64,000 nt of DNA, from assembly GCA_026627305.1 (NCBI GenBank), contig JAPNVD010000003.1, positions 186,001 to 250,000 of the forward strand, read 5' to 3'. Below the pieces are notes generated by a model, which did no database searches, was not told the origin of the DNA, and worked only from the letters and a program-made list of their open reading frames with translations. The translations under genes and the position numbers were made by a program. Each line of letters starts with the position of its first letter. Position 1 is the first letter of the stretch. Positions 1-8,939 of the stretch are shown piece by piece. Source of the stretch: Sulfolobaceae archaeon (GTDB lineage: Archaea > Thermoproteota > Thermoprotei_A > Sulfolobales > Sulfolobaceae).

Positions 1-2
1 CG

Positions 3-203
3 GAAGGGTATAGTGGTGCAGATATAGCAGCCATAGTTAGGGATGCTAAAATGCGTGTTTTAAAGGCGATAGTGAAAGGTCAAAGGGATAAAAAGCTGAC
101 ATATGAGGACTTATTAGAATCTGTTAAAAAAGTAGGGTCTTCAGTTAAAGATCCTTCAAAATATTATAAAGAATATCAGGAGTTGATAAATAAACTTCGC
201 TAA
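3..203 (+). CDS. AAA+ ATPase, Cdc48/VAT type, C-terminal fragment
   Basis: The frame is open from the left window edge to a TAA at 201-203 and gives the last 66 residues of a protein. It begins with EGYSGADIAAIVRDAKM, the helical subdomain (sensor-2 area) typical of AAA proteins of the Cdc48/VAT group, followed by a helical tail rich in Lys and Tyr. Such ATPases unfold proteins or remodel complexes in the cytoplasm, but the substrate cannot be told from this fragment. The last 59 bases overlap the 3' end of the convergent phosphatase gene. The call to the AAA family is firm; the subfamily (Cdc48 rather than Vps4/CdvC) is inferred from GADIAA and the tail. Confidence 0.85.
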   Translation, partial: EGYSGADIAAIVRDAKMRVLKAIVKGQRDKKLTYEDLLESVKKVGSSVKDPSKYYKEYQELINKLR

Positions 204-936
204 ATTCGCTAACCGTTGTTAGGCTATTTTCTATTGGTCTACCTTTTTCATCTAAAGGAATCATTGATAATCTTTTACAGAAAGATGATGAGGCAGCTAT
301 ATCTACATTTCTTAACTTCTTCCTAAGATCAGCAAAAAATATCGCGTCTCCTAAACATACTTTTATCATATCTAGTGAAGCACTACCCAAACTTCTTATC
401 TTTATCTTACCTAGTTTAGCGAGTATTTGTGAGATTTTGTTTATTTGCTCTCTCTCGTAATAGATTATTGCTATATTCGCAGGTTTTTTATTACTCTTCT
501 CTACTAATTGACCGTTCTTGTATGCACCGTTAAGATCGTAAGAATATATGTTATTGCCGAACACCTCAGCTACAACTCCTAGACTTGAATCGAGAAAGCT
601 TTGAGTGTTCTTATCGTATAAGGCTATGGATACTGACGACCATGGAATTCCAGCTACATAGTTGGAACTTCCATCTAATGGATCTATTATAGCTATATAA
701 TCATAGTTTTCTGAAGTTTTTACTGCTCCTGATTCCTCAGATACGAAGAGGAAATTATGGCCTGTAGTCTTTAACAGTTCAAAAATGTAATCCTCAGATC
801 TCTTATCAGCAACCCTGGTTGTATCTCCATTATGATAGCCAATTATTTGCGTAGATGAAGGGTTCTCCCTTAATTCTCTCAAATATTTAGTCGCTTCTTT
901 ACCTATCTTCTCTAACTCTTCTCTAACTAACACCAC
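145..936 (-). CDS. inositol monophosphatase / fructose-1,6-bisphosphatase family phosphatase
   Basis: 263 residues, normal for the Mg2+-dependent, Li+-sensitive IMPase fold. Visible motifs are VSEES with the acidic pair at about 67-68, DPLDGSSN at 85-92 (metal and phosphate site) and a late Asp in NVDIAAS near residue 213. Family members hydrolyse inositol-1-phosphate, and archaeal ones often also fructose-1,6-bisphosphate, so the substrate is open. The start is one of two adjacent GTG codons behind a GAGGT site. The gene overlaps the 3' end of thioredoxin reductase by 14 bases, and both lie on the minus strand with trxB upstream, which suggests co-transcription. Confidence 0.88.
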   Translation of the reverse strand: MVLVREELEKIGKEATKYLRELRENPSSTQIIGYHNGDTTRVADKRSEDYIFELLKTTGHNFLFVSEESGAVKTSENYDYIAIIDPLDGSSNYVAGIPWSSVSIALYDKNTQSFLDSSLGVVAEVFGNNIYSYDLNGAYKNGQLVEKSNKKPANIAIIYYEREQINKISQILAKLGKIKIRSLGSASLDMIKVCLGDAIFFADLRKKLRNVDIAASSSFCKRLSMIPLDEKGRPIENSLTTVSEFSEVYLSTPDILYNILKDL

Positions 937-1903
937 TATTACCTCTCTTCTGATTTAAGTATGTAAATGCGCTATGAGCTGCTACCGCTCCTTGGGCTGC
1001 TGCTGTAATTATTTGTCTAAATCCTAGCCATGTTCCTGTACAGTCTCCTGCGGCAAACACTCCAGGCAGATTTGTCCTTCCCCACTCATCTATCTTGATA
1101 TAACCGTTTTCATCAGTTTCAATACCGTTTACTCTTGCGAAGTCAGTAGGAGGCTCAAATCCTATCTCAATAAATATACCATTTATTGGTATTTCTCTCT
1201 TTTCGCCAGTCTTCAGATTTTCTACTACTACACCTTTAACTAGTTTATCTCCTTTTATTTCCCTAACCACGGAGTTTAGCACAAACTCTACGTTTTGCTT
1301 CTCTTTTACCAATTTGACATAGTATGGTTGAGCTCTGAACTGATCTCTTCTATGAATCAAATAAACTTTAGTAGCGTATCTTGAAAGTATTTCAGCTCCT
1401 TCTAGCGCTGAATTTCCTCCACCAACTACAGCTACTACTCTATTTTTGAACAACGGTGCATCACATACTGAACAATAAGATACTCCTCTACCAGTAAATT
1501 CGTTCTCTCCAGGCACATTCAATTTCCTCCTCTTAGTACCTATTGCAATTATTAGTGTTTCTGCTCTGAATTCCCCTTTCCTTTTAGTCTTAACAACGTA
1601 TTCATCTCCTTGCCTTGTAAATCCTACTACTGTATCCATCAGTACAGGTATACTGTATTTCTCGATATGCTTATTGAAGAGCTTTATCATTTCGGAAGCT
1701 TGAATCCCTATTAGTCCTAAATAGTCGTCAACTTCACCCGCTTCCGTTAGCTGTCCTCCTGGAGTCTCTCCTATCACTAAGGATTTTAGCATGTATCTTC
1801 CTGCATATAGAGCAGCGCTATAAGCTGCTGGACCCAAACCAATTATGATAGTATCGAACTTTTCCCCTGGTTTTATAGATGCAATTCTAGGCAGAAGGCT
1901 CAT
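923..1903 (-). CDS. trxB: thioredoxin-disulfide reductase
   Basis: 326 residues. The N-terminal FAD-binding motif is at about 21-29 (IGLGPAAYS), the redox-active CSVC at 144-147 and the NAD(P)H-binding GGGNSALEG at 161-169, followed by the C-terminal FAD motif with AAGDC. This is the standard low-molecular-weight TrxB order. It transfers electrons from NADPH through FAD to thioredoxin or protein disulfide oxidoreductase in the cytosol. A roughly 20-residue N-terminal extension precedes the FAD domain, as is common in Sulfolobales. It is divergent from the DHPS-like gene across 83 bases and is the first gene of a two-gene unit with the phosphatase. Confidence 0.95.
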   Translation of the reverse strand: MSLLPRIASIKPGEKFDTIIIGLGPAAYSAALYAGRYMLKSLVIGETPGGQLTEAGEVDDYLGLIGIQASEMIKLFNKHIEKYSIPVLMDTVVGFTRQGDEYVVKTKRKGEFRAETLIIAIGTKRRKLNVPGENEFTGRGVSYCSVCDAPLFKNRVVAVVGGGNSALEGAEILSRYATKVYLIHRRDQFRAQPYYVKLVKEKQNVEFVLNSVVREIKGDKLVKGVVVENLKTGEKREIPINGIFIEIGFEPPTDFARVNGIETDENGYIKIDEWGRTNLPGVFAAGDCTGTWLGFRQIITAAAQGAVAAHSAFTYLNQKRGNSGVS

Positions 1904-1986
1904 TTCGGTTTACTATATTGCTTTAAATTCCTTTAAAGTTTTTTAAGTATGAAGATTTAACAGTCAATATTTTCATATTATTTACG

Positions 1987-3489
1987 ATGAAAATATTACT
2001 AATAACAGGACTGTTCGCCGCCCCTATGGTAAAGGAAGCTGTTAATAATATCAGTGATAAGGAGTTTAAAATTGATGTAAAGGTCTTAAACTATCCCATA
2101 GCGTCGCTAATGACCACAAAGTACATAGCTGAAAACCTAAAGGGGATATCTAAAAACGATTATGACTATATAATTATTCCAGGACTATCGATAGGTGACG
2201 CTTCTGTTATAGAATCTGTTACAGGAATACCCACTTATAAGGGAACTGAAGATGCTTATAATATACCTGTACTATTAAAAGCGTTAAAAGAGGGCATAAA
2301 GCTATCTAAAACGGAACCTGCAGATAAGCTATTGAGGATCTCAAGAGAAGAGGAGATCAACTCTATTCTCTCTAATCTGGAAAAAGAGGGGGAGTACGCT
2401 TTCGAGATAAATGGAGTGAAAATCCCGATGATACCACCTCCTTTCAGGGTTTTCTTGGAAGTAGATGTGAACAACTACAATATTGACGATGTTGAGGAGA
2501 TAAAGAAAAACGTTGATGTAGTAGTTGTAGGCTTCCCTGCGGGACATGATGATTTAGACGATTTGAGAAGACATATGAGGAAATTCATAGACCTTGGTTT
2601 ACCTGTAGGTATTGACTCTGCATCTAATAGAGAGTTGATAGAAGGCGTTAATCTTGGGGCTTCTTTCGTATTTAACCTCAACGAGTTAAATATCGATAAA
2701 TTGGAAGGAATAAGAAAGCAAGCGGCTTTTATAGTTGCACCCTTTACTACTGAGAATAAATTAGAAGTTACAACAAACCTGATAAAGAAGGCTAAAGAAA
2801 AAGGATATGAGAAGATAATAGGTGATGTTATCCTCTCACCTCCTCTGGTAGGTTTAACTCAAAGTATAATGGACTATTACATCCTTAAGAAGAACTTTCC
2901 CGAAGTACCTATGTTAATGGGTTTCCTTAATGTTACTGAGCTGATAGATGCAGATAGCGTTGGAATAAACGCTATTTTAACGTCTATTGCAGCAGAACTA
3001 GGGGTATCTTGTATATTGACTATGGAAAGGGATAAGACCAGGAACAGCACTTACGAGATAAAAAAGGCATCCCAGATGATCAGTTTAGCATTAAAAATGA
3101 GGAGGTTTCCTAAAGATCTGGGTATCGATTTATTGATTTTAAAGGATAAGAAGTATTATGATGGGGAAGTTAGACCAGAAGGAGAGGTGATAGAGGTAAA
3201 AGATCAAGTATCCATGGAGAGGGATAAAGCTGGTTATGCTGTAATATTTAAAGAGAAGGATAAGGTAGGTGTTGTATGGAGAGGTAAGAGAAAGTTAACA
3301 ATAGTTGGTAAAGATGGCTTAAGTGTAGGTAGAAGGTTAATAAAAGAAGTGTGTGAGATATCGCCTCAGCACGCACTTTATATAGGTTACGAACTATCAA
3401 AGGCTGAGATAGCTTCCGCTCTTAGGAAGACATATATCCAAGATAAACCACTGTTTAAAAGGATAGCTAATGAGGATAGCAATTCCTAG
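1987..3489 (+). CDS. dihydropteroate synthase-related protein (TIGR00284-like)
   Basis: 500 residues. The central part resembles a pterin-binding TIM barrel (for example around GFPAGHDD and IGDVILSPP), flanked by an N-terminal domain starting MKILLITGLFA and a C-terminal domain ending near residue 500. This arrangement is known from archaeal DHPS-related proteins that are longer than bacterial FolP. They are thought to act in tetrahydromethanopterin or modified-folate synthesis, but the exact reaction is not settled. The next two genes overlap it in series, and the third is MptE-like, so a pterin operon is a good inference. The ATG is preceded by an AT-rich promoter-like stretch. Confidence 0.8.
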   Translation: MKILLITGLFAAPMVKEAVNNISDKEFKIDVKVLNYPIASLMTTKYIAENLKGISKNDYDYIIIPGLSIGDASVIESVTGIPTYKGTEDAYNIPVLLKALKEGIKLSKTEPADKLLRISREEEINSILSNLEKEGEYAFEINGVKIPMIPPPFRVFLEVDVNNYNIDDVEEIKKNVDVVVVGFPAGHDDLDDLRRHMRKFIDLGLPVGIDSASNRELIEGVNLGASFVFNLNELNIDKLEGIRKQAAFIVAPFTTENKLEVTTNLIKKAKEKGYEKIIGDVILSPPLVGLTQSIMDYYILKKNFPEVPMLMGFLNVTELIDADSVGINAILTSIAAELGVSCILTMERDKTRNSTYEIKKASQMISLALKMRRFPKDLGIDLLILKDKKYYDGEVRPEGEVIEVKDQVSMERDKAGYAVIFKEKDKVGVVWRGKRKLTIVGKDGLSVGRRLIKEVCEISPQHALYIGYELSKAEIASALRKTYIQDKPLFKRIANEDSNS

Positions 3490-3913
3490 CGTTATATTAC
3501 TGAGGAAAAACGATTATACTTTAACAATAGCTGTAATTCCCCCTATAATAACTGAGAAGAACGCTGATAAAGAGTCCAAAGCATTTATAGAGAGTTTTAG
3601 GGAAACGATGCGAATTGAGGAAAGCTGTAAAAGTGTCAGTGACGAGTTCTGTTATACCATATTATTTGGTGGAGTTAACTTATTTAAGAACGGTAAGATC
3701 TTGAGAAGATTTGAAGTTAACGGCTATGTAGAGGTGTTAGAGGAAAAAGTAGACAAGGAATTTGATGTCATGTCGTTTATTCGCGCTGTTGAGAGCAATG
3801 AGCTAAATGAAAAGTGCTATAGTTTTAACGATAGAAGTATATGTTTTCATGGCAAAAAATGTAGTAACTGCAAATGGATTGACAATATAGGATTGAGGGT
3901 GCTGGTTGATTAG
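3470..3913 (+). CDS. uncharacterised Cys-rich protein in pterin operon
   Basis: 147 residues, not recognised. It starts at an ATG inside the last 20 bases of the DHPS-like gene and its stop overlaps the start of the MptE-like gene by 8 bases, so it is very likely translated in the same operon. The C-terminal part has four cysteines spaced C-x8-C-x5-C-x2-C (near residues 116-134), which could bind a metal or an Fe-S cluster. No membrane segment or signal peptide is visible. A role in pterin modification is suggested only by the neighbours. Two further cysteines occur near the middle. Confidence 0.75.
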   Translation: MRIAIPSVILLRKNDYTLTIAVIPPIITEKNADKESKAFIESFRETMRIEESCKSVSDEFCYTILFGGVNLFKNGKILRRFEVNGYVEVLEEKVDKEFDVMSFIRAVESNELNEKCYSFNDRSICFHGKKCSNCKWIDNIGLRVLVD

Positions 3914-4607
3914 CTTGGACATATTTAGATGGCTTTCGTTTTACGAGCATATAAGATCAATTTTTGGCTTCAGTGAACATGACGACTATCTTTCAGCCTC
4001 CATCCTTAATAGTATTGTTAGAGAAGTGGTAGATGATGGAGAATTGTACGAACTTATACATAATAAAAAGGTAGCTGTTGTGGGAGCAGGACCTTCAATA
4101 GTTAATATAAAGGAGATAGATGCTGATGTTATAGTGTCAGCTGACGGTGCAACTAACTATTTAGTTAAGCAACTCAACATCATACCAGATGTAATTGTTA
4201 CTGATTTAGACGGTATTACAGTATATCCTAAGGAATCCATATATGTGGTTCTAGCTCACGGCGACAATGTTACGCTCTTAAATAAGGTCTATAATATGAA
4301 AAAGGTATTGCCCACATGCCAGGTCTTTCCATTTGGTCGTCTAAAACTATACGGAGGTTTTACAGATGGTGACAGAGCGGTGGTGTTAAGTAAGTTCTTT
4401 AATGCGTTTAAGATAGTCCTTTATGCAATGGATTTTGATTCAGAATACATTGGGAGGTACTCAAAGCCTAACTTCTCAACGGATATGCCTATGAATAGGT
4501 TTAAGAAGATGAAGCTAGAAATTGGAAAGGAAATAATAAGGCAAGTAAGCGAGGGTGAAACTAATGATAAGATACTTTGGGCATTCCATGGTTTTGATAG
4601 ACGATAA
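3906..4607 (+). CDS. 6-hydroxymethyl-7,8-dihydropterin pyrophosphokinase, MptE-like (DUF115)
   Basis: 233 residues of the DUF115/MptE family. Seen are the Rossmann-like GAGPS at about 60-64, SADGA near 78-82 and DVIVTDLDG at 95-103, all typical. MptE replaces bacterial FolK in archaea and transfers pyrophosphate from ATP to 6-hydroxymethyl-dihydropterin before condensation with the arylamine. The start is TTG at 3906 overlapping the upstream stop, with a GAGGGTG-like site just before it. Placement between a DHPS-like gene and a UPF0173 hydrolase supports a pathway for the modified folate of Sulfolobales. The last 44 bases overlap the next gene. Confidence 0.85.
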   Translation: MISLDIFRWLSFYEHIRSIFGFSEHDDYLSASILNSIVREVVDDGELYELIHNKKVAVVGAGPSIVNIKEIDADVIVSADGATNYLVKQLNIIPDVIVTDLDGITVYPKESIYVVLAHGDNVTLLNKVYNMKKVLPTCQVFPFGRLKLYGGFTDGDRAVVLSKFFNAFKIVLYAMDFDSEYIGRYSKPNFSTDMPMNRFKKMKLEIGKEIIRQVSEGETNDKILWAFHGFDRR

Positions 4608-5184
4608 AATAGTAATAGATCCTCATGATGGGATTAGTATAGGTTTGCCGAAGCCAGAAGTCTCCGCAGAGCTAGTGCTCATAACTCATGATCATTACGA
4701 TCATAATGCTTATCAGGTAGTTAAGGGATACAAGGACGTAAAAGTGAGATATTATGGTAGTTTTGAGTTTGAGGGATATAAGATCAAGGGTTTTAAGGCT
4801 TATCATGATAAAGAGAATGGAAAAAGGAGAGGAGAAACTGCAATATACGAAATCATAAAGCCCAACGGTGTGAAAATCGTCCATTTAGGTGATTTGGGGC
4901 ACATAGTTAACTATGAGGAGTTAAAGAATTCAGACTTCATGTTTGTTCCAGTGGGAGGTGTTATAACTATCAATGCTAGTGAGGCAGTTAGCTTGATCGA
5001 GTCGTTATCCCCTAAGATTGTTATTCCTATACACTATTGGGTAAAGGGACATTTAATGCCTTTAGATCCAGTTGATCCCTTTATAAACCTCCTAAAATGG
5101 GATGTAATAAAAATAGAAAACAACCAAATAGATGAAAATAATTATTTATCTTTTAGGCAAAAAATTATACTCTTTACAATCTAA
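4564..5184 (+). CDS. metal-dependent hydrolase, beta-lactamase fold, UPF0173 type
   Basis: 206 residues from the ATG at 4564. The start YFGHSMVLI and the metal motif HDHYDH at residues 42-47, then HLGDLGH and PIHYW, match the UPF0173 branch of the metallo-beta-lactamase fold. The substrate is unknown. I chose ATG 4564 over the in-frame GTG at 4555 because GAGGGTGA at 4551-4558 is a good ribosome-binding site for the ATG and would be part of the coding region otherwise. It overlaps the end of the MptE-like gene and is the last gene of the pterin operon. Its stop overlaps the small convergent RHH gene by 11 bases. Confidence 0.88.
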   Translation: MIRYFGHSMVLIDDKIVIDPHDGISIGLPKPEVSAELVLITHDHYDHNAYQVVKGYKDVKVRYYGSFEFEGYKIKGFKAYHDKENGKRRGETAIYEIIKPNGVKIVHLGDLGHIVNYEELKNSDFMFVPVGGVITINASEAVSLIESLSPKIVIPIHYWVKGHLMPLDPVDPFINLLKWDVIKIENNQIDENNYLSFRQKIILFTI

Positions 5185-5350
5185 TCTTTTCTATCTTTGC
5201 GACAGGTACGGTTTCCTTCCCTAACTCTTCCTGTACAACTTTTTCTATAGCTTTCCTTATTGCTTCACTTCTGTTTAATCCATATTTTATTGCGTATCTA
5301 TCTAACATTTCCAGTAGATCTTCTTCCACTTTAAATGTTACCACTCTCAC
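5174..5350 (-). CDS. small ribbon-helix-helix (CopG/Arc-type) protein, 58 aa
   Basis: A 59-codon frame from GTG 5350 to TAA 5174. The protein starts [20 protein letters not shown], continues with [14 protein letters not shown] and ends in a short basic tail. A short beta strand, helix, turn with [10 protein letters not shown] and second helix is the classic RHH DNA-binding pattern (compare CopG and NikR N-termini). Such proteins bind DNA as dimers through the paired strands. It is too small for many gene callers. A second RHH gene (5497) lies divergently 146 bases away, so the pair may share a regulatory region. The target is unknown. Confidence 0.85.
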   Translation of the reverse strand: MRVVTFKVEEDLLEMLDRYAIKYGLNRSEAIRKAIEKVVQEELGKETVPVAKIEKIRL

Positions 5351-5451
5351 CGTATAATCCCAATTAATATTTTCTTAGAGGTATCGTTTAAATGTTATCT
5401 GGAGTGGTGTTACTTACTTTCTCTTTTAGTATCCCTCTCGCGATAAAAAGA

Positions 5452-5459
5452 TTAATATA
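5452..5459 (+). promoter_or_regulatory. TATA box for the RHH/coiled-coil gene
   Basis: TTAATATA centred at about 5456 predicts transcription from near 5482. The transcript would then carry GAGGAG (5485-5490) six bases before GTG 5497, which decides this start over the upstream ATG at 5392. Confidence 0.6.
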
Positions 5460-5496
5460 TAACTATCACATATATTTTTTACTTGAGGAGAATACA

Positions 5497-5820
5497 GTGC
5501 CGACTATACATTTATCTTTGCCGGAATGGCTTTATGATGAACTGAAGCAGAGAGCTGAAGAACTAGGAGTACAAGTTACTGATCTTGTCAAATTCTATAT
5601 AAAGAAAGGTTTAGAGCTTGAAGAGTCTTCTTCAGAAGAAAATACAGAGAAGGGAGAGGATTCCAGGGATAAAAAATATGAAGAAGAAATAGCACTTCTG
5701 AGCGCAAAAGTAGCTCAATTAGATGCACTTATGTTAGATGTACTTAAGAAGCTTAAAATGTTAGAAGAAGAGGAGGAAGAAGATAGAGAAGGAGTAGAAA
5801 TAGTTAAAAATGAGAAATAA
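5497..5820 (+). CDS. ribbon-helix-helix protein with C-terminal coiled coil
   Basis: 107 residues from GTG 5497. Residues 1-45 hold an RHH-like core (VPTIHLSLPEWLYDELKQRA followed by GVQVTDLVKFYIKKGL). After an acidic Ser/Glu linker there is a heptad-rich helix (about 65-95) ending in a run of seven glutamates. The pattern suggests a dimeric DNA-binding protein that may form higher oligomers. An in-frame ATG at 5392 would add 35 hydrophobic residues, but it lies upstream of the TATA box and is rejected. The gene is followed by an imperfect hairpin and a C/D sRNA in the convergent spacer. Confidence 0.8.
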   Translation: MPTIHLSLPEWLYDELKQRAEELGVQVTDLVKFYIKKGLELEESSSEENTEKGEDSRDKKYEEEIALLSAKVAQLDALMLDVLKKLKMLEEEEEEDREGVEIVKNEK

Positions 5821-5833
5821 TACTTATAATTGA

Positions 5834-5886
5834 GAGGCCTATGTGATATGCCCCTGAGTCCCAGGGGTCAATGAGCATAGGTGGGT
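5834..5886 (+). other. two-tier imperfect hairpin in convergent spacer
   Basis: Outer arms CCTATG (5839-5844) and CATAGG (5876-5881) enclose an inner perfect stem CCCCTG/CAGGGG (5851-5856 and 5862-5867) with a five-base loop, and there are unpaired 5' and 3' internal strands of 6 and 8 bases. This is a folded RNA signal in GC-rich sequence that contrasts with the AT-rich surroundings. It may be the 3' end or terminator of the RHH transcript, or a separate structured RNA. No ACA box or C/D box set was found in it. Confidence 0.4.
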
Positions 5887-5926
5887 CCCCCCGTGCCTTT
5901 CTTACTTCATTATGCTTACATTGAAG

Positions 5927-5985
5927 ATGATGTTGCAGGGACGTTCTGAACAAGGAATGAAGATAATAAAAACAAAAAATGCTGA
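5927..5985 (+). ncRNA. box C/D sRNA candidate, 16S rRNA guide
   Basis: The order is C-like box ATGATGT (5927-5933), exactly 12 bases, D' box CTGA (5946-5949), seven bases, C' box ATGAAGA (5957-5963), 18 bases, D box CTGA (5982-5985). A length near 60 and a 12-base C-to-D' spacing are typical of archaeal 2'-O-methylation guides. The D' guide GCAGGGACGT is complementary to ACGUCCCUGC, a stretch I recall as conserved in archaeal 16S rRNA just before the decoding-site primer region. By the D+5 rule the U of CGUCCC would be methylated. Both C boxes have one mismatch, and the D guide is A-rich and has no obvious target. Confidence 0.55.
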
Positions 5986-5998
5986 TTATCGCTTTTAT

Positions 5999-6235
5999 TT
6001 ATACCACAATTAATGTAACTGTGCGTAAAATACTATTATTCCTTCTTATCTGTGCTATAGTTTTATTGAGCTCATCTAACGAATTTGCCTCTATCTCTAT
6101 AATAGCATCATATTCCCCATACACCACATTTGCATCTGTAACATTGGGAATCTTTTTCATTTCATTTATTACATCATTTTCCTTTCCTAAAACTACATTA
6201 AGGAGAATGTATGCTTTCACTTTATTAGATGCCAT
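5999..6235 (-). CDS. stand-alone Lrp/AsnC ligand-binding (RAM) domain protein
   Basis: 78 residues that form one RAM/ACT-like domain: an N-terminal strand (VKAYILLNV), a helix ([12 protein letters not shown]), a strand pair around [17 protein letters not shown] and a second helix. There is no helix-turn-helix, so it cannot bind DNA by itself. Such proteins form decamers or dimers that bind amino acids or pair with full Lrp regulators. A TATA-like sequence (TATATAAT on the minus strand) lies about 25 bases upstream of the ATG, so the gene is probably leaderless and single. The ligand is unknown. Confidence 0.88.
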   Translation of the reverse strand: MASNKVKAYILLNVVLGKENDVINEMKKIPNVTDANVVYGEYDAIIEIEANSLDELNKTIAQIRRNNSILRTVTLIVV

Positions 6236-6268
6236 GATAACTACTAATAATTTCCTATATAATAAATT

Positions 6269-7447
6269 TCACCTTAAAAGTATCCTCTCAGAGTTAAACC
6301 ATTTTGAGGCTAATAGGATAAGTACTAGAGCCACTACGAAAGTTGCTGAGATATAGAATATGGATTCCAGATATAAGCCGAATACATATGACAGTAATGA
6401 CGAAGCCAACTGAACATAAGGAATAAACAATATTAATGATAAGGGAAACTTCAGGTCAGAAAGGTTTATGAAGAGGGCTGAGAAAGAAGCTATCATTCCA
6501 AAAGTCGTTATTATAAAATCAATTATCTGAACGTTCCTTACGGAGCCACCAAATATCAATAATAGTCCTAGACTTATAGCTGCAGTAAGTAATACAGTTA
6601 GCAGGTAAATCACTACAACCAAACCCAGAAATCCTAGACCAAATGTAATATGGGTTTGGACTACGTAGAAAGAAAACGCCGAGAATAACAGTAACCCTAT
6701 GATGTCTCCTAAGGAAGAGAGTATACCTAAAATTATTGAAACGATTAACTTCGAGAACAATAGCTGCCTTATTGTTATAGGAGATGCTATTAAAGACTCT
6801 AATGTCTTCCTCTCTTTTTCACCTATTATGCTATCGGTTATGAAGAATACAACTGGAGTAGCACTAGGGAAAAGTATTAAAGCAACCACTCTGGCTATTT
6901 GTGCCAATTGATTGGCTGAACTAGTTGTGACAACCCTAGTTGGAGTTTCATATCCCATGAGTAGAACTATTGGATCTCTTATAACTGAAGGATTAACCGT
7001 TATGTTTGCCTTTGATGCAAGTTCATGAATTCTAGAAACAGAAATGTTGTACATTAGGTTGTAAATAGCGTCGTAAGCTAAATTTATGGAATTCTGATTT
7101 GACGAAATGATTATTGTGAAACCTACGCCAGCCTGTGTTGAGATATTCGAAACATTTCTATAGAAGTCTTGAGGGAAAACAATGATTACGTCTGGTGTAA
7201 TGTTATATGTTAAGTTAACTACTTCGCCTCCGTGAGATGTGATGTACGATTTTACGTAATTTACATAGACGTCATTTAATGGGTTCTTATTGACTATAGC
7301 TATAATTGGCGGTTGAGTAGCTACTGAAGCATAAATTATAACACCAATTAGAGGTAACATTATGAGTGGTAATAGGATTGTGCCGATGAGTAGTCTTTTA
7401 TCTCTCCTAATATCTATTAATTCTTTCCTAATTAATACACTAATCAT
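6269..7447 (-). CDS. ABC-2 type transporter permease
   Basis: 392 residues. A basic N-terminus is followed by one membrane segment (about 20-40), a large outside domain with several Asn-X-Ser/Thr sites (about 40-180) and then five or six membrane segments. The cytoplasmic loop [25 protein letters not shown] is the hallmark coupling region of NatB-like exporters. It pairs with the ATPase encoded just upstream, whose stop overlaps its start by 4 bases. Such pumps export small molecules, Na+ or lipids; the substrate here is unknown. Confidence 0.9.
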   Translation of the reverse strand: MISVLIRKELIDIRRDKRLLIGTILLPLIMLPLIGVIIYASVATQPPIIAIVNKNPLNDVYVNYVKSYITSHGGEVVNLTYNITPDVIIVFPQDFYRNVSNISTQAGVGFTIIISSNQNSINLAYDAIYNLMYNISVSRIHELASKANITVNPSVIRDPIVLLMGYETPTRVVTTSSANQLAQIARVVALILFPSATPVVFFITDSIIGEKERKTLESLIASPITIRQLLFSKLIVSIILGILSSLGDIIGLLLFSAFSFYVVQTHITFGLGFLGLVVVIYLLTVLLTAAISLGLLLIFGGSVRNVQIIDFIITTFGMIASFSALFINLSDLKFPLSLILFIPYVQLASSLLSYVFGLYLESIFYISATFVVALVLILLASKWFNSERILLR

Positions 7448-8190
7448 TTTTCCTTCTCACCTATCTTAGAAGCCTTAATAAAAGCCTCTTCAAGGTTTCT
7501 AGCCTCAAACATTTCAACTATTTTTCTCGGCGTTCCACTAGCGACTATTTTTCCATCGTTTATCAACGAGATATCATCACACATATATTCTACTTCTAAC
7601 ATGTTATGAGAGGATAGCACTATTGTAGTCTCTAGTTCCCTACTCATCTTTACTATTATGTCTCTAATGTTTAATGCTGATTCTACATCTAGGGCGCTTG
7701 TTGGTTCATCAAGTATAGCCACTTTAGGTTTTACCATTAGCGTTCTTGCTATTATCAATCTTCGCTTCATCCCTCTACTATATTCCCCAGCCTTATCGTA
7801 AATTCTTTTTCCTAAGTTAGCTATCTTTATCCCTAACTCCAAGTACTCCTCTGCTAACTTCTTATCTCCTCTTGCATAGATCTCAGCATAAAGTTCTAGA
7901 TTTTCTATACCTGTAAGCCTATCGTAAGGAAAGGTATCTTCAGGCATATAAGCTATCATACCTTTTTCTCTGGCTTTCTCGGGGTTTAAGCCCTCTATCA
8001 ATACCTGGCCGCTATAGTTCTTGATTATTCCAGCTAAAATCCTGAGAGTTGTAGTTTTCCCTGCACCATTAGGTCCTATTAAACCATAAACTGAACCTCT
8101 CCTAACGCTAAACGTGATTCCCTTTAGAACTTCCTTATTTCCAAACTTCTTCTTTAAATCGGTAACACTGATTGCTGTTTCTGTGCTCAT
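7444..8190 (-). CDS. ABC transporter ATP-binding protein
   Basis: 248 residues. Walker [10 protein letters not shown] is at 39-47, the signature region YSRGMKRRL at about 137-145, Walker [13 protein letters not shown] at 157-168 and the H-loop SSHNMLEVE near 193. The signature reads SRGMK rather than LSGGQ, which is common in NatA/CcmA-like exporters. It is the first gene of a two-gene exporter operon with the ABC-2 permease. The promoter lies in the 55-base gap to the divergent gene at 8246. Confidence 0.94.
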   Translation of the reverse strand: MSTETAISVTDLKKKFGNKEVLKGITFSVRRGSVYGLIGPNGAGKTTTLRILAGIIKNYSGQVLIEGLNPEKAREKGMIAYMPEDTFPYDRLTGIENLELYAEIYARGDKKLAEEYLELGIKIANLGKRIYDKAGEYSRGMKRRLIIARTLMVKPKVAILDEPTSALDVESALNIRDIIVKMSRELETTIVLSSHNMLEVEYMCDDISLINDGKIVASGTPRKIVEMFEARNLEEAFIKASKIGEKEK

Positions 8191-8245
8191 TATACCATGG
8201 ATATTTTTGAATTAATGTATAATAATTCTTTCCCAAACTATTATT

Positions 8246-8908
8246 GTGATAGTTGGCAGTGTAAAGGACAGAACAACAGAGGCTCTGCTGAAATATGGAG
8301 AGAAGGCTAGGATCATATTGAGCGCCTGTTTAGAGGCTTCAGAGATCAATGAGAATAAGGAGCTTGGGGACTTCAGCTATAAACAGTTAATAGAAGTGCT
8401 TAGGGGAAAAAATATCGATTATGATCCTAAATCCCTTTTAAGGATGTTAGAGGAAGACTATGGGATAATTCAGACAACTTATAGGACTTCAGGACAACAT
8501 TGGTGGAAGTTTGTAAACAAAGAACAGGTAGTTGAGGCTTTAAGAGGTAATAGTGAAATAGAGGAGGATCCCAAGATATCAGCAATAAAGATTCAGGCTG
8601 AAAGCTTAGGTTTAAAAGAAATAGAAAAGAAACTATTATTCCTGTTAAGAAAACCAACACTAAGCGATATCGATAAGAGGATTTTGAGAAGATTTGCATT
8701 CGAGGATCTACCTCTATTACTGAAGGTTTATGATGAGGCTTCCAGTTATGAGGAGACAATAGACATTGCTGAGAAGATAAAGAAAATCATTGAATTAGCT
8801 AAGAGAGTAAGTCAAAAGATTAATGCTAATGAGCAAGAAGTCAAGAAGAGTGTAGAAATGGACGAAGAGCTATATAAACCTGTATATCAACACGAAGAGC
8901 AGAGCTAG
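8246..8908 (+). CDS. uncharacterised helical protein, probable winged-helix N-domain
   Basis: 220 residues from GTG 8246, behind a TATA-like ATGTATAATA. Residues 40-100 (FSYKQLIEVLRGKNIDYDPKSLLRMLEEDYGIIQ then a WW-containing strand) look like a winged helix. The rest is predicted to be helical and highly charged, with many Glu and Lys and no membrane part. I do not recognise the family. It could be a crenarchaeal DNA-binding or replication-associated protein. It is divergent from the ABC transporter and followed by the structured spacer at 8909-9192. Confidence 0.75.
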   Translation: MIVGSVKDRTTEALLKYGEKARIILSACLEASEINENKELGDFSYKQLIEVLRGKNIDYDPKSLLRMLEEDYGIIQTTYRTSGQHWWKFVNKEQVVEALRGNSEIEEDPKISAIKIQAESLGLKEIEKKLLFLLRKPTLSDIDKRILRRFAFEDLPLLLKVYDEASSYEETIDIAEKIKKIIELAKRVSQKINANEQEVKKSVEMDEELYKPVYQHEEQS

Positions 8909-8939
8909 TAGTATAGCTAACTCGTAATTTATATAATCT

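Noticed and set aside
5392-5496. 35-residue hydrophobic N-terminal extension of the RHH-coiled-coil protein.
   Set aside because: It lies upstream of the TATA box at 5452 and before a good ribosome site; probably not translated.
5979-6356. 125-residue plus-strand frame over the RAM-domain gene.
   Set aside because: Antisense shadow of a clear RAM protein and of the ABC permease end.
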